From NCBI GenBank assembly GCA_022495995.1, contig JAFEMH010002102.1, positions 248,001-312,000 on the forward strand: a stretch of 64,000 bases of DNA, written 5' to 3'. Origin of the DNA: Adenophora triphylla var. japonica. Lineage: Eukaryota > Streptophyta > Magnoliopsida > Asterales > Campanulaceae. Numbering within the stretch: position 1 is the first letter of the stretch; every line of letters begins with the position of its first letter. This document shows, piece after piece, positions 34,911-46,600 of the stretch. Under the pieces are notes generated by a model. That model was not told the DNA's origin. It did no database searches and saw only the letters and a program-made list of their open reading frames with translations. The translations under genes were made by a program, and so were the position numbers.

Positions 34911-35357
34911 GCTCGTGCGTTAAAAGTTCCTATGACCCACTAGACCCATTAGGAGCGTTCTTCTCTCTCGGCCGGTGGGATTCGCATGCCCTATAGGACC
35001 CTCGCTCGGGGCTGTCCACCCTGGGAGGTCGAAATACAGGTGGAATACGAGGGGTTTATAGACGTAGTGACGGAACCCACTGATCCAGGATCTAGAGTAG
35101 TTGCGAAAAAAAGGGAAACCCCTTTTCCAACCAAATAGAAATTAATAAAAGACACCGTTTTAAGTAAACTGAAAGATTCTTAATTTGCATATTGCTTGAG
35201 CCTTCAGCCTAAACACCTACCCCAGAGTCTAAACCTCTCCTATCCCTTTCCCGCAACGAGAAAGAAGTGGGTGAGAATACCGGGTCATCGGCTTGTTAGT
35301 GCAGAATTCTCAGATAGCTCGCCAGAGTCCTCAGTTTTGTCAGTCCAGAGAGTCAGA

Positions 35358-37189
35358 ATGGCCGATTTGACAGAAAACAGCAGTGGTTTGGGTAACCAGA
35401 TGACTAGGGAAGAAGAGCTAGCCCTAGCCTTGGAAAACAGTCATAAGGTCCATGAAGAACAGCAAGCCATGCTCATTGATGCGCTCCGTCGTCATGGGGT
35501 TCAGATAGTGGTTGAGTCCAACGGTTCCCTGGTTATTGTAGAAGATGAGACTCCAGAAGCAGCCATCTCAGCTCCCCAGCCTATAACCAATGCCCTCCTC
35601 CATCCACATACGATCCCTTACCAAGGACTACCCCTTTCCAGTCCTTTCCAACATCCCAGGCCGTCAGGGTTCCAACGCCCTCACCTCCTCAGATAAGACC
35701 CAGCTTTGTTCCCTACCAACAGAGAGCAAACGCCACAGCTATCCCGGTCACTCAGCCTCTGCACTACCCTATGGGATTCATTCCCCCTCCTTAGTATGGG
35801 CCATCTCAGACAATCTCCAGGCCTCAGAATCAATACAATGATCTCTTTAACCTATGCCCTGCCACAGCAGATCTTCCACCCCTATCCCTGCCAACAGGAC
35901 CCCACGAGGTTCCTTATCCTTTTCCTTACCCTGGTAACTATGAACCTAATTCCTATGCCTCCGGCCAGCCTCACGGAAACACAGGATCAAGTCAAGTTTA
36001 CACTTACTTCCCTTCTAAAGATCCCCAAGCCATGGTACCAGCTACCAATGTGCCGCCCACTATCCTGCCACCCAAATCTGATAAGCTTGTTTCAGAGCCA
36101 AACAATCAAAAACCGTTGCCTGACCCCGACATGACTTGGCTGATGGAACAAGTTAAGTCCATGCAAGAGAAGTTTGGGGAACTGAGCACCAAGAAGGCAG
36201 CATACCAGATCACTGATCCCAGCAAAATTGTCCCTCTTCCTCCAAAATTTTGGATGCCTGAGATAGAAAAGTTCAACGGCACAGATTGTCCTCGGACTCA
36301 TATTGAAAGCTACCTTCTTGCTATGAGGGCCAAGGATTGTATGTATCAGCAGATGGCCAACCACTTTCAACTGTCATTGAAGGGTTCAGCTCTTAGGTGG
36401 TTCTTGCATGTGAGGCCGGAAGCCCAAGACACATGGGACCAGATCAAGGAATCATTCATGGAAAAATACAAAGCCAACTTGAATTGGGAGACCAGCAGGA
36501 ATGACCTACAAGGCACTCTGCAGCGTCCAGACGAGCCAGTAAGTGAATTCTACAAGAGGTGGAATTGGAAACATAGTGAAATGATGACCCCGTTGAATGA
36601 AGAGGAACATATGGAGATCTTCCAGTCTTGCTTGAAGCCTCAGTTAAGGGTCCAGATTGGCAATTACTATTATCCTGACCTTCGGGCAATGGTAAATGCC
36701 GGCACCAAGTTTGAAAATGCCTTTAACATGGTTCCGGTCACAGGAACAGGCAACTCTTACCGCTATAAAGCACCAGTCTCAAATGCCATAGCCGTCACTG
36801 TAAAGGGAAAAGAAACGGTTGGCACGTTCAATTATATCCAGAATGAGAAAGTTGGACAAGGTTCAGGTCAAGCCGCTGTAAAGCCAAGGCCTCGCTCTTA
36901 TATTGCTGAAGATTTTGGGATGCCACTGGAGAAAGTCTTCGATGGTTTGGTGGCCGAAGGACTCATTAGACCTTTAGAAAACTGGAAACCAAAGAACCCT
37001 AGTGTTAGGATGGATGAAACCAAGCACTGCCGCTTTCACAAATATCATGGGCATAACACCAATGATTGTACTTACCAGAAATTCCTGATCTCTCGCCTTA
37101 TTGAAGAAGGCAAGCTGGAATCACCTCGGGGTCCCAATGTGGTCAAGAATCCTCTTCCTGCCAACAATTGAGTCAACATGATTGAGTTT
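35358..37189 (+). pseudogene. Element E gag, nearly complete
   Basis: The start ATG is at 35358 (MADLTENSSG). A helical N-terminus (REEELALALENSHKVHEEQ) is followed by a frameshift near 35580 in the Pro-rich linker and stops near 35690-35800. From 36032 to 37171 a 379-residue frame is open. It has SKIVPLPPKFWMPEIEKFNG, SLKGSALRWFLHVRPEAQ, EKYKANLNWETSRNDLQ, EPVSEFYKRWNWKHSEMM and QSCLKPQLRVQIGNYYYPDL, which is the capsid core. A C-terminal CRFHKYHGHNTNDC zinc-like motif precedes ISRLIEEGKLESPRG. A TGA replaces the Arg/Gln codon of D before VNMIEF, and then the F LTR starts. Confidence 0.86.
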
Positions 37190-38182
37190 TGTAGACACCC
37201 CATTCTGAACACATCGGAACATACTTATACCACTCTAAGTCTCGCTTTGAGTCAAGAAGTAGAAATCCACCATTTCGTCATGTTTCGTTAAGTTTTGACT
37301 AACTACCGTTAGTCTGGGACTAAACTGCATATGAGATAACGAGGAAAGGACAAAACTGTCCACAGGAGCAATATCTGGCCGCGAGATGGCGTGTCTCGCG
37401 CGAGATATCCCCCCTCTGCAGATTGCAGACGACAGTTCCCTCGTCGATTTCAACCTCTTTTCGAGATAAAACTTTATCTCTCCGGCCAACCAATGGGAGA
37501 AGAGGTCTAGAACCATCTGATAGGGTTTTAACTCTCCACTTCTTCATATCCAAACTCTATAAATACTTGGTGACTTCCAAGGTTCAAGAGGTCGAAGAAT
37601 TTTCACAACACACACATTTTGTTGGTTTCTCTCCTTGAAAGAATTCTACAAAATCACCCTAAAAACTCACCTCATAGTTTGTTTGTCAACCTTGTTGATA
37701 AACAAGCATCAATCTCCAAACCAAGGACCGAGGCGAAGCTCTGTCCGTGTGAAGGGTCGACTCTAAACTTGAGTCGAAACTCGCCCAAATCACCTCACGC
37801 AAGGTAATCCCTAAACTTCCTTCTAATTGATTGTTAGAGTGGTATAAGTCCATAGAATCTAGGATCGGCCTAGAGCCTCTCCAAATCATGGAGACGGTCT
37901 CGAAGCAATCGATTCTACATTCCGTTTGACCTCGTCAAATGGACCTTTATTTGTAGTATTTAGATTCATTTTTTACTTCTTCTTTTAAAAACCTCTCTTT
38001 TTTTTAGCAAGACCGATCTCCGGATTGGGTGAAATGGATGCCTTCTAAACCTACCCATTTCATAACCTAAGCCCCGAACTCAAATCTCTTTCAAATGGTT
38101 TTTCTATGTTTCCAATCAAATAATATAGGTGGCGACTCATAAAAAATAAAAGGAATAAGAATTTCTTTCTCACACCGCTACA
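37190..38182 (+). repeat. Element F 5' LTR
   Basis: It starts TGTAGACACCCC after E gag and ends CACCGCTACA. TATAAATA is at 37558. A primer-site echo TGGCGACTCA is at 38130-38139, 56 bp before the true site. Confidence 0.83.
37373..37565 (+). promoter_or_regulatory. F LTR promoter: paired palindrome and TATA box
   Basis: ATCTGGCCGCGAGAT (37373) and GTCTCGCGCGAGAT (37393, perfect core TCTCGCGCGAGA) have centres about 20 bp apart. TATAAATA is at 37558. Confidence 0.55.
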
Positions 38183-38184
38183 GC

Positions 38185-38201
38185 TTGGCGACTCTGGGAC
38201 C
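38185..38201 (+). other. Element F primer-binding site (tRNA-Arg type)
   Basis: TTGGCGACTCTGGGACC follows two bases after the LTR. It lacks the GCT seen before GGGG in E. Confidence 0.75.
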
Positions 38202-39326
38202 GAAAATTAAGAGGCTTAAACTTGCGTCAAAATTAAAAGAGAGGTTTTCAAAAATTAGTAAAATTCGAATTTTTGCTCTCGTGATGAAGCTTATCTCGCG
38301 GCGAGATATCATATCTCGCGCGAGATATGACTTCGGCAATCTGCTATTTTCTCGGTTTCTCCTGTTCATCCCGTGGTCCAAGACGAGGGTCGAACACGCA
38401 AGGGGGATCCTGTGATTCATTATCTCGCAGAGTTCTCGCATCTTAAGGCCTCCCTTAAAATGTAGAACTCGGACCTTTATTTTCCTTAAATAATTGATTA
38501 TTATTTATGAACCGCATGTGATTGGGTTTTTATTTAATTAAAGTCCGGTCCAAATGGGATTCGGGAGTTGTAAATTAAATTATTTATCTCTCTTTATCTC
38601 TCTTTATGTGGAACTACGACGGCTGAGTCTTCCTAAATTGGGAGAAATGTAGGCAACCACTTGGTGCGGCCACTATCTGTTTTCTCTTTTGACTTTCAAA
38701 AAAACTTCCTATTTTACTCTATCACATAGATTGACTATCACACACGCGCACTCATACTATAACCGTCATTGCACTACATACCCTCTATAAACCCGGACCC
38801 ACACTAAGGACGGATGACGGTAACCACCTAGTCGCCGGTCTCTCCGAAGTTGGACAATCCCACTCCGCGTATTCAATCCACTTAGATTGTCATATCGCGG
38901 GGAGCCTAGCCTTCCAAACCCCGCATCGCCACATTCTCATGTAGATTGACTTTTTAGGATCACTCCGTGACCGGTCGGTTTTGACTCGTTGATCTTTTCT
39001 TGTTTTTGATCAAAACAAAGCCATGCAAAATTGACAATAAAGAAGGATTCGGAAAAGTCCCTTCGAAAAAGTCCCTTCGAAAAAGTCTCTTCGAATGACC
39101 CTTTCGGATGTCCCTTCAAAAAAATGTGCATATAATCCTTCAAAAAACAATCTTACATGGCTTTGCTTTACAAAAATCGGATTGATTGCTTAGTCGTTAG
39201 GTTCGATAAAGGCCTTAGAAACCCCTCAAAACGGACTTTCCGTTCCGACCAAAAATTAGGGCTAAATAAAAATCGACTTTCCGTGTGATTATCTCGCGCT
39301 GGATTACTAATCTCGCACGAGATAAT
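38202..39326 (+). other. Element F untranslated leader
   Basis: Two more palindrome pairs are present: TATCTCGCGGCGAGATA with ATATCTCGCGCGAGATAT (38292-38328), and ATCTCGCGCTGGAT with ATCTCGCACGAGAT (39291-39323). A CACACGCGCAC leader motif is at about 38740 and short CCCTTCGAAAAAGT repeats at 39057-39095. Confidence 0.55.
38292..38328 (+). promoter_or_regulatory. Palindrome pair in F leader
   Basis: TATCTCGCGGCGAGATA and the perfect 18-mer ATATCTCGCGCGAGATAT have centres about 20 bp apart. The 18-mer is the longest clean member of the F family. Confidence 0.6.
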
Positions 39327-40915
39327 GTTTCGTCGCTGAATTTGAGCCCGAGCCATTTAAGCCTCGCTTCCGACTCGTTGGGGCTAGATCCCGATATCTC
39401 GCATATCTTCTCGGCTTCCGAAGCTACTCAACTCCAAGACTCCCAACACAATGTCTCGACATCGACAACATTCCGGGAAATGAGACCCCGTCCGAAAACA
39501 ACCACAAACTTCTCGGAAGAAGCCAATGATCGCCTAGAAGTACAAGCTTCCCAAATCCACACTCGTGGAAGAAATTCAAGAGCTTAGGCTGCACTAGCCA
39601 ACAAAGAAAAGAAGAAGAAAAATGACTCTTCCTCCTGAGAAGAGGAGTCATACACTAAAAGGGCCAAGGGTCGCCGCAAAAGCAAAGGCAAGAAAAAGAG
39701 GTATGAGTCTAGCTCATCATCTTCCTCATCCGACAATGAGAGCTGCACATCCAAGAAAGAAAGCACGGGGGAAAGCCAGAATGAACCCCTTACCATGGCC
39801 ATGCTAGAAAAGAAACTTGCATCCCTTGATGCGAGTAAGGGAGCCACGCTCTCCATTGATTACGATACCCTTCGTCGCCTATGTCAAAGCTTCCTAGAAA
39901 GTACAAGACACCCGACATTGCAAAATTCAATGGCACCACCGTCCCAAATCACATTTGGAGACCTACTCTTGGGCCATGCTACCTATGGGTGTTGATGACA
40001 ACCTCGTTAGCCCAATGCTTTCCACAAACTCTCGATGGTGCTGCTAGAGATTGGTATATGACCCTCCCACTCTCAACAAGACTGGACTGGCCACTTGCTA
40101 GTTGCACCTTCCAAAAGCAATACGAGGACAACTCCACTTATCGCACCACTAGGAGGGATCTTGAGCAAACCAAGCAACTTCCGAACGAGTCCTTCACAGA
40201 TTTTGTCAAAAGGTGGAGAACTAAGCTAACCGAAATCGTTGATAGGCCCAGCCTAGACGAGCAAATTCACATCCTCATACAAAGGCCTTAGAGAGGAATA
40301 TCAAGACAAGCTAGCCGCAACTACTTTCCTAGCTTCGCCGAACTTCACAAGTCGGGCATACGGTTAGATGACCTCATCAAACGTAAAAGGGAAGCCAAGA
40401 AAGAAAGTGGATTCCGCTACAACAAGAGCTCTTCTTCCTCCTCCAATCCCAAGGATGCATCTGTCAATGCCATTGTCTTCAATCATCCCGAAACGGTAAG
40501 TACTGCAGCACCTTCCACCACAAAAGAAGAAGAAAGATAGGCATTATGACAAGCTTGAAGGGATCACCCAAGAAGAACTCTTCGAAGTACTTGTCAAGAA
40601 TGGGAAAATCAAACCAAGAGAAGGCGGACCTCCAAAGAAAGATCTCCCCGCCAACCATGCTCATCACCTCTTCTGCAAGTACCACAACTTCACCGGTCAC
40701 GACACCAACTCTTGCTTCCACTTGAAAGACGTCATCCAAGATTTGTTTGACGATAAAGAGATAGGGTTACCAAATGTTGTTACTAATCCTTTGCCAAACA
40801 ATGAGGTCAATTTAATAGAGATAGAAAGTAGCTTCGAGGACCCTACTCGTCTAGCCACAATTGTGGACGAGAGCCCTCTTGAATTTAATGAATCTTCTTT
40901 CGTTATATGATGTCT
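39327..40915 (+). pseudogene. Element F gag, inactivated
   Basis: The start is uncertain; frames are broken in the first 500 bp. A Lys/Ser-rich segment (KRAKGRRKSKGKKKRYE, SSSSSSSSDNE) precedes EKKLASLDASKGATLSIDYD. The capsid core in the frame at 39881 is KYKTPDIAKFNGTTVPNHIW, FPQTLDGAARDWYMTLPLST, TTRRDLEQTKQLPNESFTDF and VKRWRTKLTEIVDRPSLDEQ. A later frame gives CKYHNFTGHDTNSC, the gag zinc-like motif, and NVVTNPLPNNEVNLIEIESS, ending TGA near 40910. It is homologous to E gag but more diverged and richer in frameshifts. Confidence 0.75.
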
Positions 40916-42830
40916 TGGGAGGAAATCTTAGAACAAAAGGAAAAAGGGTCTAAAACAAGCCAACCTACTCACACGATCCGGTCGTGTGATCACCAACAAA
41001 GACCCAAGGGATGAAAATCCTCCAAAACAAGCTAAAGCCTCATCGCCAAGTGAGCCTAAGACCCTCTCTTAACTCAATTGAAAAAGACACAAGCAAATAT
41101 CTCGGCTTGGGACCTCATAGGAGCATCTCACAAGCACCGTGAGATGTTGAAAAAGGCATTGGCTCAAATGACCATTTCCTCGTAAGCGACACCCGAAGAG
41201 CTCACTCAAATGATTCGCCAAGTGCGCTTTGGCAACGTCATCACTTTCACCGACTTGGACCTCCCATCCTATGGGAACAATCATCATGAGGCCCTTTACA
41301 TAACTCGCTAAGGTGAATGGGTACCGAATGCCACGCATTTTGGTTGACAATGGTTCTCGCAATCAATGTCCTCCCGAAGAAAGCCTTATCATCATTAGGC
41401 CTCACCCACAAAGACCTCAAGCCATCCGGCATACCGTAAGGGGGTACGATTGTACCGCTAGAACCGCTCCGGGGATCGCTTGTAATACCCGTAGAAATGG
41501 GACAAGTCACTATGAGCATCGAATTTCAAGTCATCGACATCCCCGCATCCTTCAACTTGCTACTTGGTCGCCCTTGGCTACATGAAATAGGGGGTGTGCC
41601 CTCCTCCTTGCACCAATGCGTCAAGTTCAGACACAACAACACTATAGTCACCATACACGGAGAGATGGTCACTGCTAGTCCTATCCTCGAAGTACAACAT
41701 AGCACTTCGATTTCCCGTTCAAAGGGTTTTGAGATCGAGAAAGAAAGCACCGTGAACGTCATAGACACTTGCAACGAAAACGACTACTCAAAGGCACTTA
41801 GGTTTTCCTAAGCCTTCCTGTCCGGAGAATGATGCTAGCAAAAGGGTACTTCCCTGGATTGGGGCTTGGAAAGCACTTACAAGGAATAACGGAACCACCA
41901 CCGGTCCCCCTGCCTCACACAAAGCATGGACTAGGATACGACGTCTCCATCCACGATGAAGATGACATAGAAGAGTGGGGCTTCACTCAAATCAAGTGGG
42001 AAGGAACCTCGTACAAAGACCGCAACGACCCAAAGTTCAAGGATTGCAACCTCAAACCATATCGGAGGACACTCAATGGCTACTTTGTTCGAGAAGGGGA
42101 AAATATTCCCTACTTTATCTTTTCGTAACCATGGACCGATGATAAAGGAAAGCGCCAACCGGGCTTTGAAATCTTCAAAGGATCGCGATGCTTCTCCGTA
42201 TGAAATGTAATCCATCCCACCGATCCCTAATGATTTGTGGGGCACGAAGGCGTAAATGACAAGCGAATGGGACTTTGTGTTGGGAGAATACATGCTACGA
42301 CAGCCCAAGACTCCGTGCCGGTTAGAAGACAAACCAGATTCATGCAATATCCAAGGGGGACGCTCCAACTACCGACTACACAAGACTAATACGTAAATGT
42401 GATAAGCCAATTCTAAACCGGCACGTCACCTGAGGACCGCTTGTTGATGAAGACTTCATGATCAAAGAGCTTGGTTGCACTCCCCACCCTCGCAGAAGAT
42501 AGGCCCTACAACTTTTACATTAGAAGTGTGCTCCACCTCCGATGAACTCACTCAAGAGGAAATCGAGGCGGTGGCCGAACATGTATTCCCTTACTTCCTT
42601 AATGAAAACTTTGATCTTTCCGAGTACCCGAGATTGCTAACATCGTAAATGATGAATTAACTAATAATAATCAATATAACGAACACGTTAATAATGAATC
42701 ATACGATGAGATAGATCAAGATAACGAACAAATCTTAAAAGAATTAGCTAAGCAAGTAGGTCGTTGTGGAAAGAATGGCCCCGTTGACGACGAAGAAATG
42801 CAAACAGCTAATCTTGGGACAACAAGACCC
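40916..42830 (+). pseudogene. Element F protease, G-patch and spacer
   Basis: ILVDNGS (about 41338) is the aspartic protease active-site block (normally D-T/N-G-S/A). After a shift, MGQVTMSIEFQVIDIPASFN, LLLGRPWLHEIGGVPSSLHQ and CVKFRHNNTIVTIHGEM complete the protease. YFPGLGLGKHLQGITEPP with HGLGYDVS is the G-patch-like part. The spacer ends EEIEAVAEHVFPYFLNENFD, then an Asn-rich linker (about 42640-42720). Protease processes the polyprotein. The frames 41497-41811 and 41829-42128 are open; the rest is broken. Confidence 0.72.
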
Positions 42831-44235
42831 CAGAGAAACAAAGATCGGCAAACTTTCTTCAAGGGGGAAGACAGAGAAACCTTGACCCAGCCTCCTCGTA
42901 GAATATGTCGACGTATTCGCTTGGTCCTACAAAGATATGCCCGGTTGAATCGCCGCTTGTAGAACACAAGATACCACCGCTACCCAACGCCAAGCCACCA
43001 AGCGTAAGCTACGCAATCAAGCCTAATGGTCAATGCAAGTGAAAGAAGAAATCATGAAACTCTTGAATGTAGGGTTCATCAAAGTGATTGAATATCCGAA
43101 TGGTTAGCAAACACAAAGGCAAGTAGCCAAGTCGAACGGGAAAATACGAGTCTCGTGTTGATTTCAGACTTGAACAAGGCATCCCCTAAAGATGACTTCC
43201 CGCTACCAAACATAGACATGTTGGTCGATGCCACAAAAGATACGAGGTCCGCTCATTCGTCGACGGGTTCGCAGGTATAACCAAATCCTCATGGCGTAAG
43301 AGGACCAAAGACAAGACAAAGATTCACCACACCTTGGGGGACGTTACGCTACACGGTCATGCCGTTTGGTCTCAAGAACGCTCGGGGCTACTCTATCGTA
43401 GAGCAATCACGACACTATTCCACGACATGATCCATAAAGAAATAGAGGTGTATGTGGAAGACATGATTATCCACTCGAAAGGGACAGATGGCCAACACTT
43501 CGTAGATCTCGTAAAATTCTTCAATCGACCGAGACAAAGACAAAATGAGACTCAACCCCGCCAAATGCTCATTCGGAGTAGTCAAAGGGAAAGTCTTGGG
43601 ATACATGGTCACGTAACGCGGCATAGAAGCGCATCCCGCCAAGATAAAGGCCATCACGTACATGCCTCCACCCCGGACACGTAAAGAAGTAAATGGATTC
43701 ATGGGCGTACTCCAATATATCGCCGATTCATTAATCAACCGACTACAATGTGCGACCCCATCTTTAAGCTACTTAAGAAAAACGCACCTCAAGAATGGAC
43801 CGAAGAATGTCAAGAAGCATTCGAGGAAGTTAAGCACTACTTGACTTCCCCACCTATCCCGGTTCCACCACACAAGGAGAAGCCCTTGAAGTTGTACCTC
43901 ACAATCACGTACAACGCATTAGGGGCTATGCTTGCTCAAGAACAACCCTCGCACACGTAAAATGCCATCTACTTTGTCACCGCAGATTTCAAGGCGAAAT
44001 CAACTACTCTCCACTCGACAAGTCATGCGCCGCTCTCGTCCTGGGTATCACAAAGGTTAAAGCACTATATGGAAGCCTTTCCAAACCGTCTCATCGCAAA
44101 GATGGATCCACCGAAATATATCCTAGACAAATCAAATTTGTCTTCGAGACTAGCCAAATGGTACATCATGCTCGCGGGGTATGATATCACTTACGTCACT
44201 CGTAAATCCGTCGAGGGAGTGTATTCGCAGATCGC
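42831..44235 (+). pseudogene. Element F reverse transcriptase and RNase H
   Basis: Scattered frames hold LVEYVDVFAWSYKDMPG, NVGFIKVIEYP, FHDMIHKEIEVYVEDMIIHS (catalytic YVDD is YVED), MPPPRTRKEVNGFMGVLQYI, CDPIFKLLKKNAPQEW, PHKEKPLKLYLTITYNALGA, then FPNRLIAKMDPPKYILDKS and LSSRLAKWYIMLAGYDITYV of RNase H. Shifts occur every 100-200 bp and the D-to-E change hits the active site. It is certainly inactive as written. Confidence 0.75.
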
Positions 44236-44740
44236 TTGGCCGAATTTCCTTGCGACGAAGTGAAGGGGGAAGACCCGCGATTCCCTGATGAGGACATCCT
44301 AAGCATAGAAGAAAATAAGTGGCAATTATTTTTCGATGGCGCAACCAACAAGAGAGGGTTTGGCATCAGAATGTTATTGGTAGACCCTAACGACATCTAC
44401 ACTCCTCTAGCAGTACGTCTTGACTTTGACGCCACCAACAATACCGCAGAATACGAGGCTTGCATAGCGGGGCTTGAGGCAGCCCTAGAACGCAACGTGA
44501 CTGAACTCGAGGTATTCGGGGATTCCCAATTGATCATCAATCAGACATTAAAGAAGTGGAGGGTCCAAGATCCAACCCTTCAAAGATACAAAGGCCCACC
44601 TCCAAGAATTGGCGCATCAATTTCAAGATGTTTCATTCCACTATCTCCCCGCAGACAAAAATCGGTTTGCGGACGCACTAGCCACACTTGCTTCTTTGGT
44701 TGAAATCCCTAAAGGAAAAGCAGTTAAACCCTTCAAGATA
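44236..44740 (+). pseudogene. Element F archaeal-type RNase H
   Basis: A clear frame has KWQLFFDGATNKRGFGIRML, DATNNTAEYEACIAGLEAAL, ELEVFGDSQLIINQTLKKW. After a one-base shift near 44600, HYLPADKNRFADALATLASL follows. The four acidic residues (DG, E in EYEAC, D in GDSQ, D in ADALA) are present. This extra RNase H marks the Tat lineage. Confidence 0.86.
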
Positions 44741-46093
44741 ACACGGCGTGCAACTCCTGCATACTGCGCCGTTATAGATCTTCACGACTGCAAAGACAAA
44801 TGGTTATCCAAAGGTGCCGCTATTGAAAACTCCGAAGGGAAACCATGGTACCACAACATTTGGCATTTCATCCTAGGTGGAACCATCCCACCCGAGATGC
44901 ACTCGAAGACTCGCATCGCCCTTAAGAGGTTGGCTGCCAATTACGTCATCACGGCTGGCCGTTTATTCAAGAAACATCCCCAAGGAAACCTCCTTTGCGC
45001 CACCGAGGAAGAGGCCCAGGAAATAATGGACCATGTTCATCAAGGCATATGTGGAACCCACATGAGCGGAAACATGCTAGCCAAAAGATCATCGACAAGG
45101 GTACTTTTGGCCGACCATGGAAGCCGACCGTACCAAAATGGTCAAAAAGTGCCACAAGTGTCAAATACACGCCAATCTTCAAAGATGCACCGCCTTCCTT
45201 GCTGTACCCAATGACTTCACCTTGGCCGTTCTCTACATGGGGATAGACGTGATTGGAAAGATCACACTGCAGGAGCCAACGGACATCAAGTTTCGTCCTA
45301 GTAGCCATCGACTATTTCACTAAATGGGTCGAGGCCGCCTCCTACAAAGTTCGAATGCCAAAAGGTTGCGTAATTCATCAAGCACAACATCATCTCGCCG
45401 ATACGGGGTTCCACAAGAGATGATATCCGATAATGGGTCACACTTCGAGAAGGAAACCAATCGCCATCGACCGAGTACAAAATCACGAGACACAAGTCAT
45501 CTCCTTATAGGCCTCAAACAAACGGAGCTTGATTGAAGCCGCGAACAAAACAATCGAGACTATCATCGAAAAATGACAAGCCACCGGAAAAGACCGGCCC
45601 GACAAGCTACCATTCGCACTATGGGGGTACCGCACTTCGCCCGAACAGCCTACAGGGAAACTCCCTACGCCCTCACATTCGGGATGGAGGCCGTCTTACC
45701 GATAGAATTGGAAATACCATCACTAAGGGTTCTCCTAGAAAACCAAGTGAATGAAGTCGATCGGCTAGAAAGAAGATACGAAGAGCTAGCCCCGTTGGAT
45801 GAAAGAAGGTTGAAAGCACTAACACACTCAAGCTTACCAAAGAAGAATGGCAAGAGCTTTCAACAAAAAGGTCAAGACAAGGAACATCGAGTAGGCGACC
45901 CTGGTGCTCCGTGAGCATCGTCCCGACCTTTCAACCCATTAGGCAAGTGGGGACCAAGGTGGATAAGACCCTACATTGTGAAGAAGATATTCTCTCGGGG
46001 AGCCCTTCACCGGTAGACTTAGACGGAGATCAACTACCGGCCGGTCAACATGGACAAGCTCAAGAAGTACTTCGCGTGACTTGGCCTCCTTAA
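44741..46093 (+). pseudogene. Element F integrase
   Basis: RIALKRLAANYVITAGRLFK and MDHVHQGICGTHMSGNMLA form the His side of the zinc domain. The core blocks PFSTWGIDVIGKIT, YGVPQEMISDNGSHFEKET and the Glu segment in another frame keep all three catalytic acidic residues. The C-terminus reads TPYALTFGMEAVLPIELEIP, SLRVLLENQVNEVDRLERRY and DERRLKAL, ending near NYRPVNMDKLKKYFA (46060-46080). At least six frameshifts separate these blocks. Confidence 0.8.
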
Positions 46094-46600
46094 AACAAAT
46101 CGCTCGCTAGGTTGAAAATCCCGAAAGGACGATCTAGGCAAAAATTAGAGCTAGCACAAGAAAAGAAGCCCGCTAGATCGAAACCCGAAGGGGCGGTCTA
46201 GGCAAAAGAAAGGGTGTGCATAAAAAAAAAAAAAAATAAATCAAAGTTGTCCTTTTCTCGCGAGATGAACTACGGCCGGAGCCATATTTTGTCCTTTTCT
46301 CAAAAATGAACTACGTTGGACCCGAGCCTCTTGTTTAATTGCCGTAAAAGAGGAACGTAGGCACTCTTCGGGTTCGGTCTAATCAAATAAATAAATCAAA
46401 GTTGTCCCTTTTATTAATCAATGCATTTCATTAATGATAATAGGGAAATCCTAACCACAACGACTAATTTGCTAAGCTAACAAACTTGAAAAAAATAATA
46501 CTAATAAAGCAAAAACAATTGATCTATCAAAGCAATCTCTTGGTACTCCTAAAGGTCTAGCCTTTCATTAACTTGGTTGGCCGCGGACATGGTCTCCACC
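46094..46600 (+). other. F post-integrase region
   Basis: There is no gene. It has an A-rich run (46223-46240) and TTCTCGCGAGAT at 46255. The conserved motif at 46308-46384 reads TGAACTACGTTGGACCC, GAGGAACGTAGGCAC and GGGTTCGGTCTAATC. Pol and the antisense DUF7745 gene converge here. Confidence 0.55.

Larger units (their letters stand above)
33591..35357 (+). other. Element E untranslated leader
   Basis: It contains a palindrome pair at 33972-34013, the leader motif CACACTACGCGCAC at 34219-34232 and the hairpin array at 34441-34910. No ORF here is supported. Confidence 0.55.
31758..37189 (+). mobile_element. Element E: Tat/Ogre-like retrotransposon, 5' part
   Basis: It has a 5' LTR, primer site, leader with hairpin array and the best-preserved gag of the window. 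It belongs to the same family as D and is inserted at the D RT start. It is cut at 37190, just after gag, by element F (VNMIEF then the F LTR). Confidence 0.83.
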
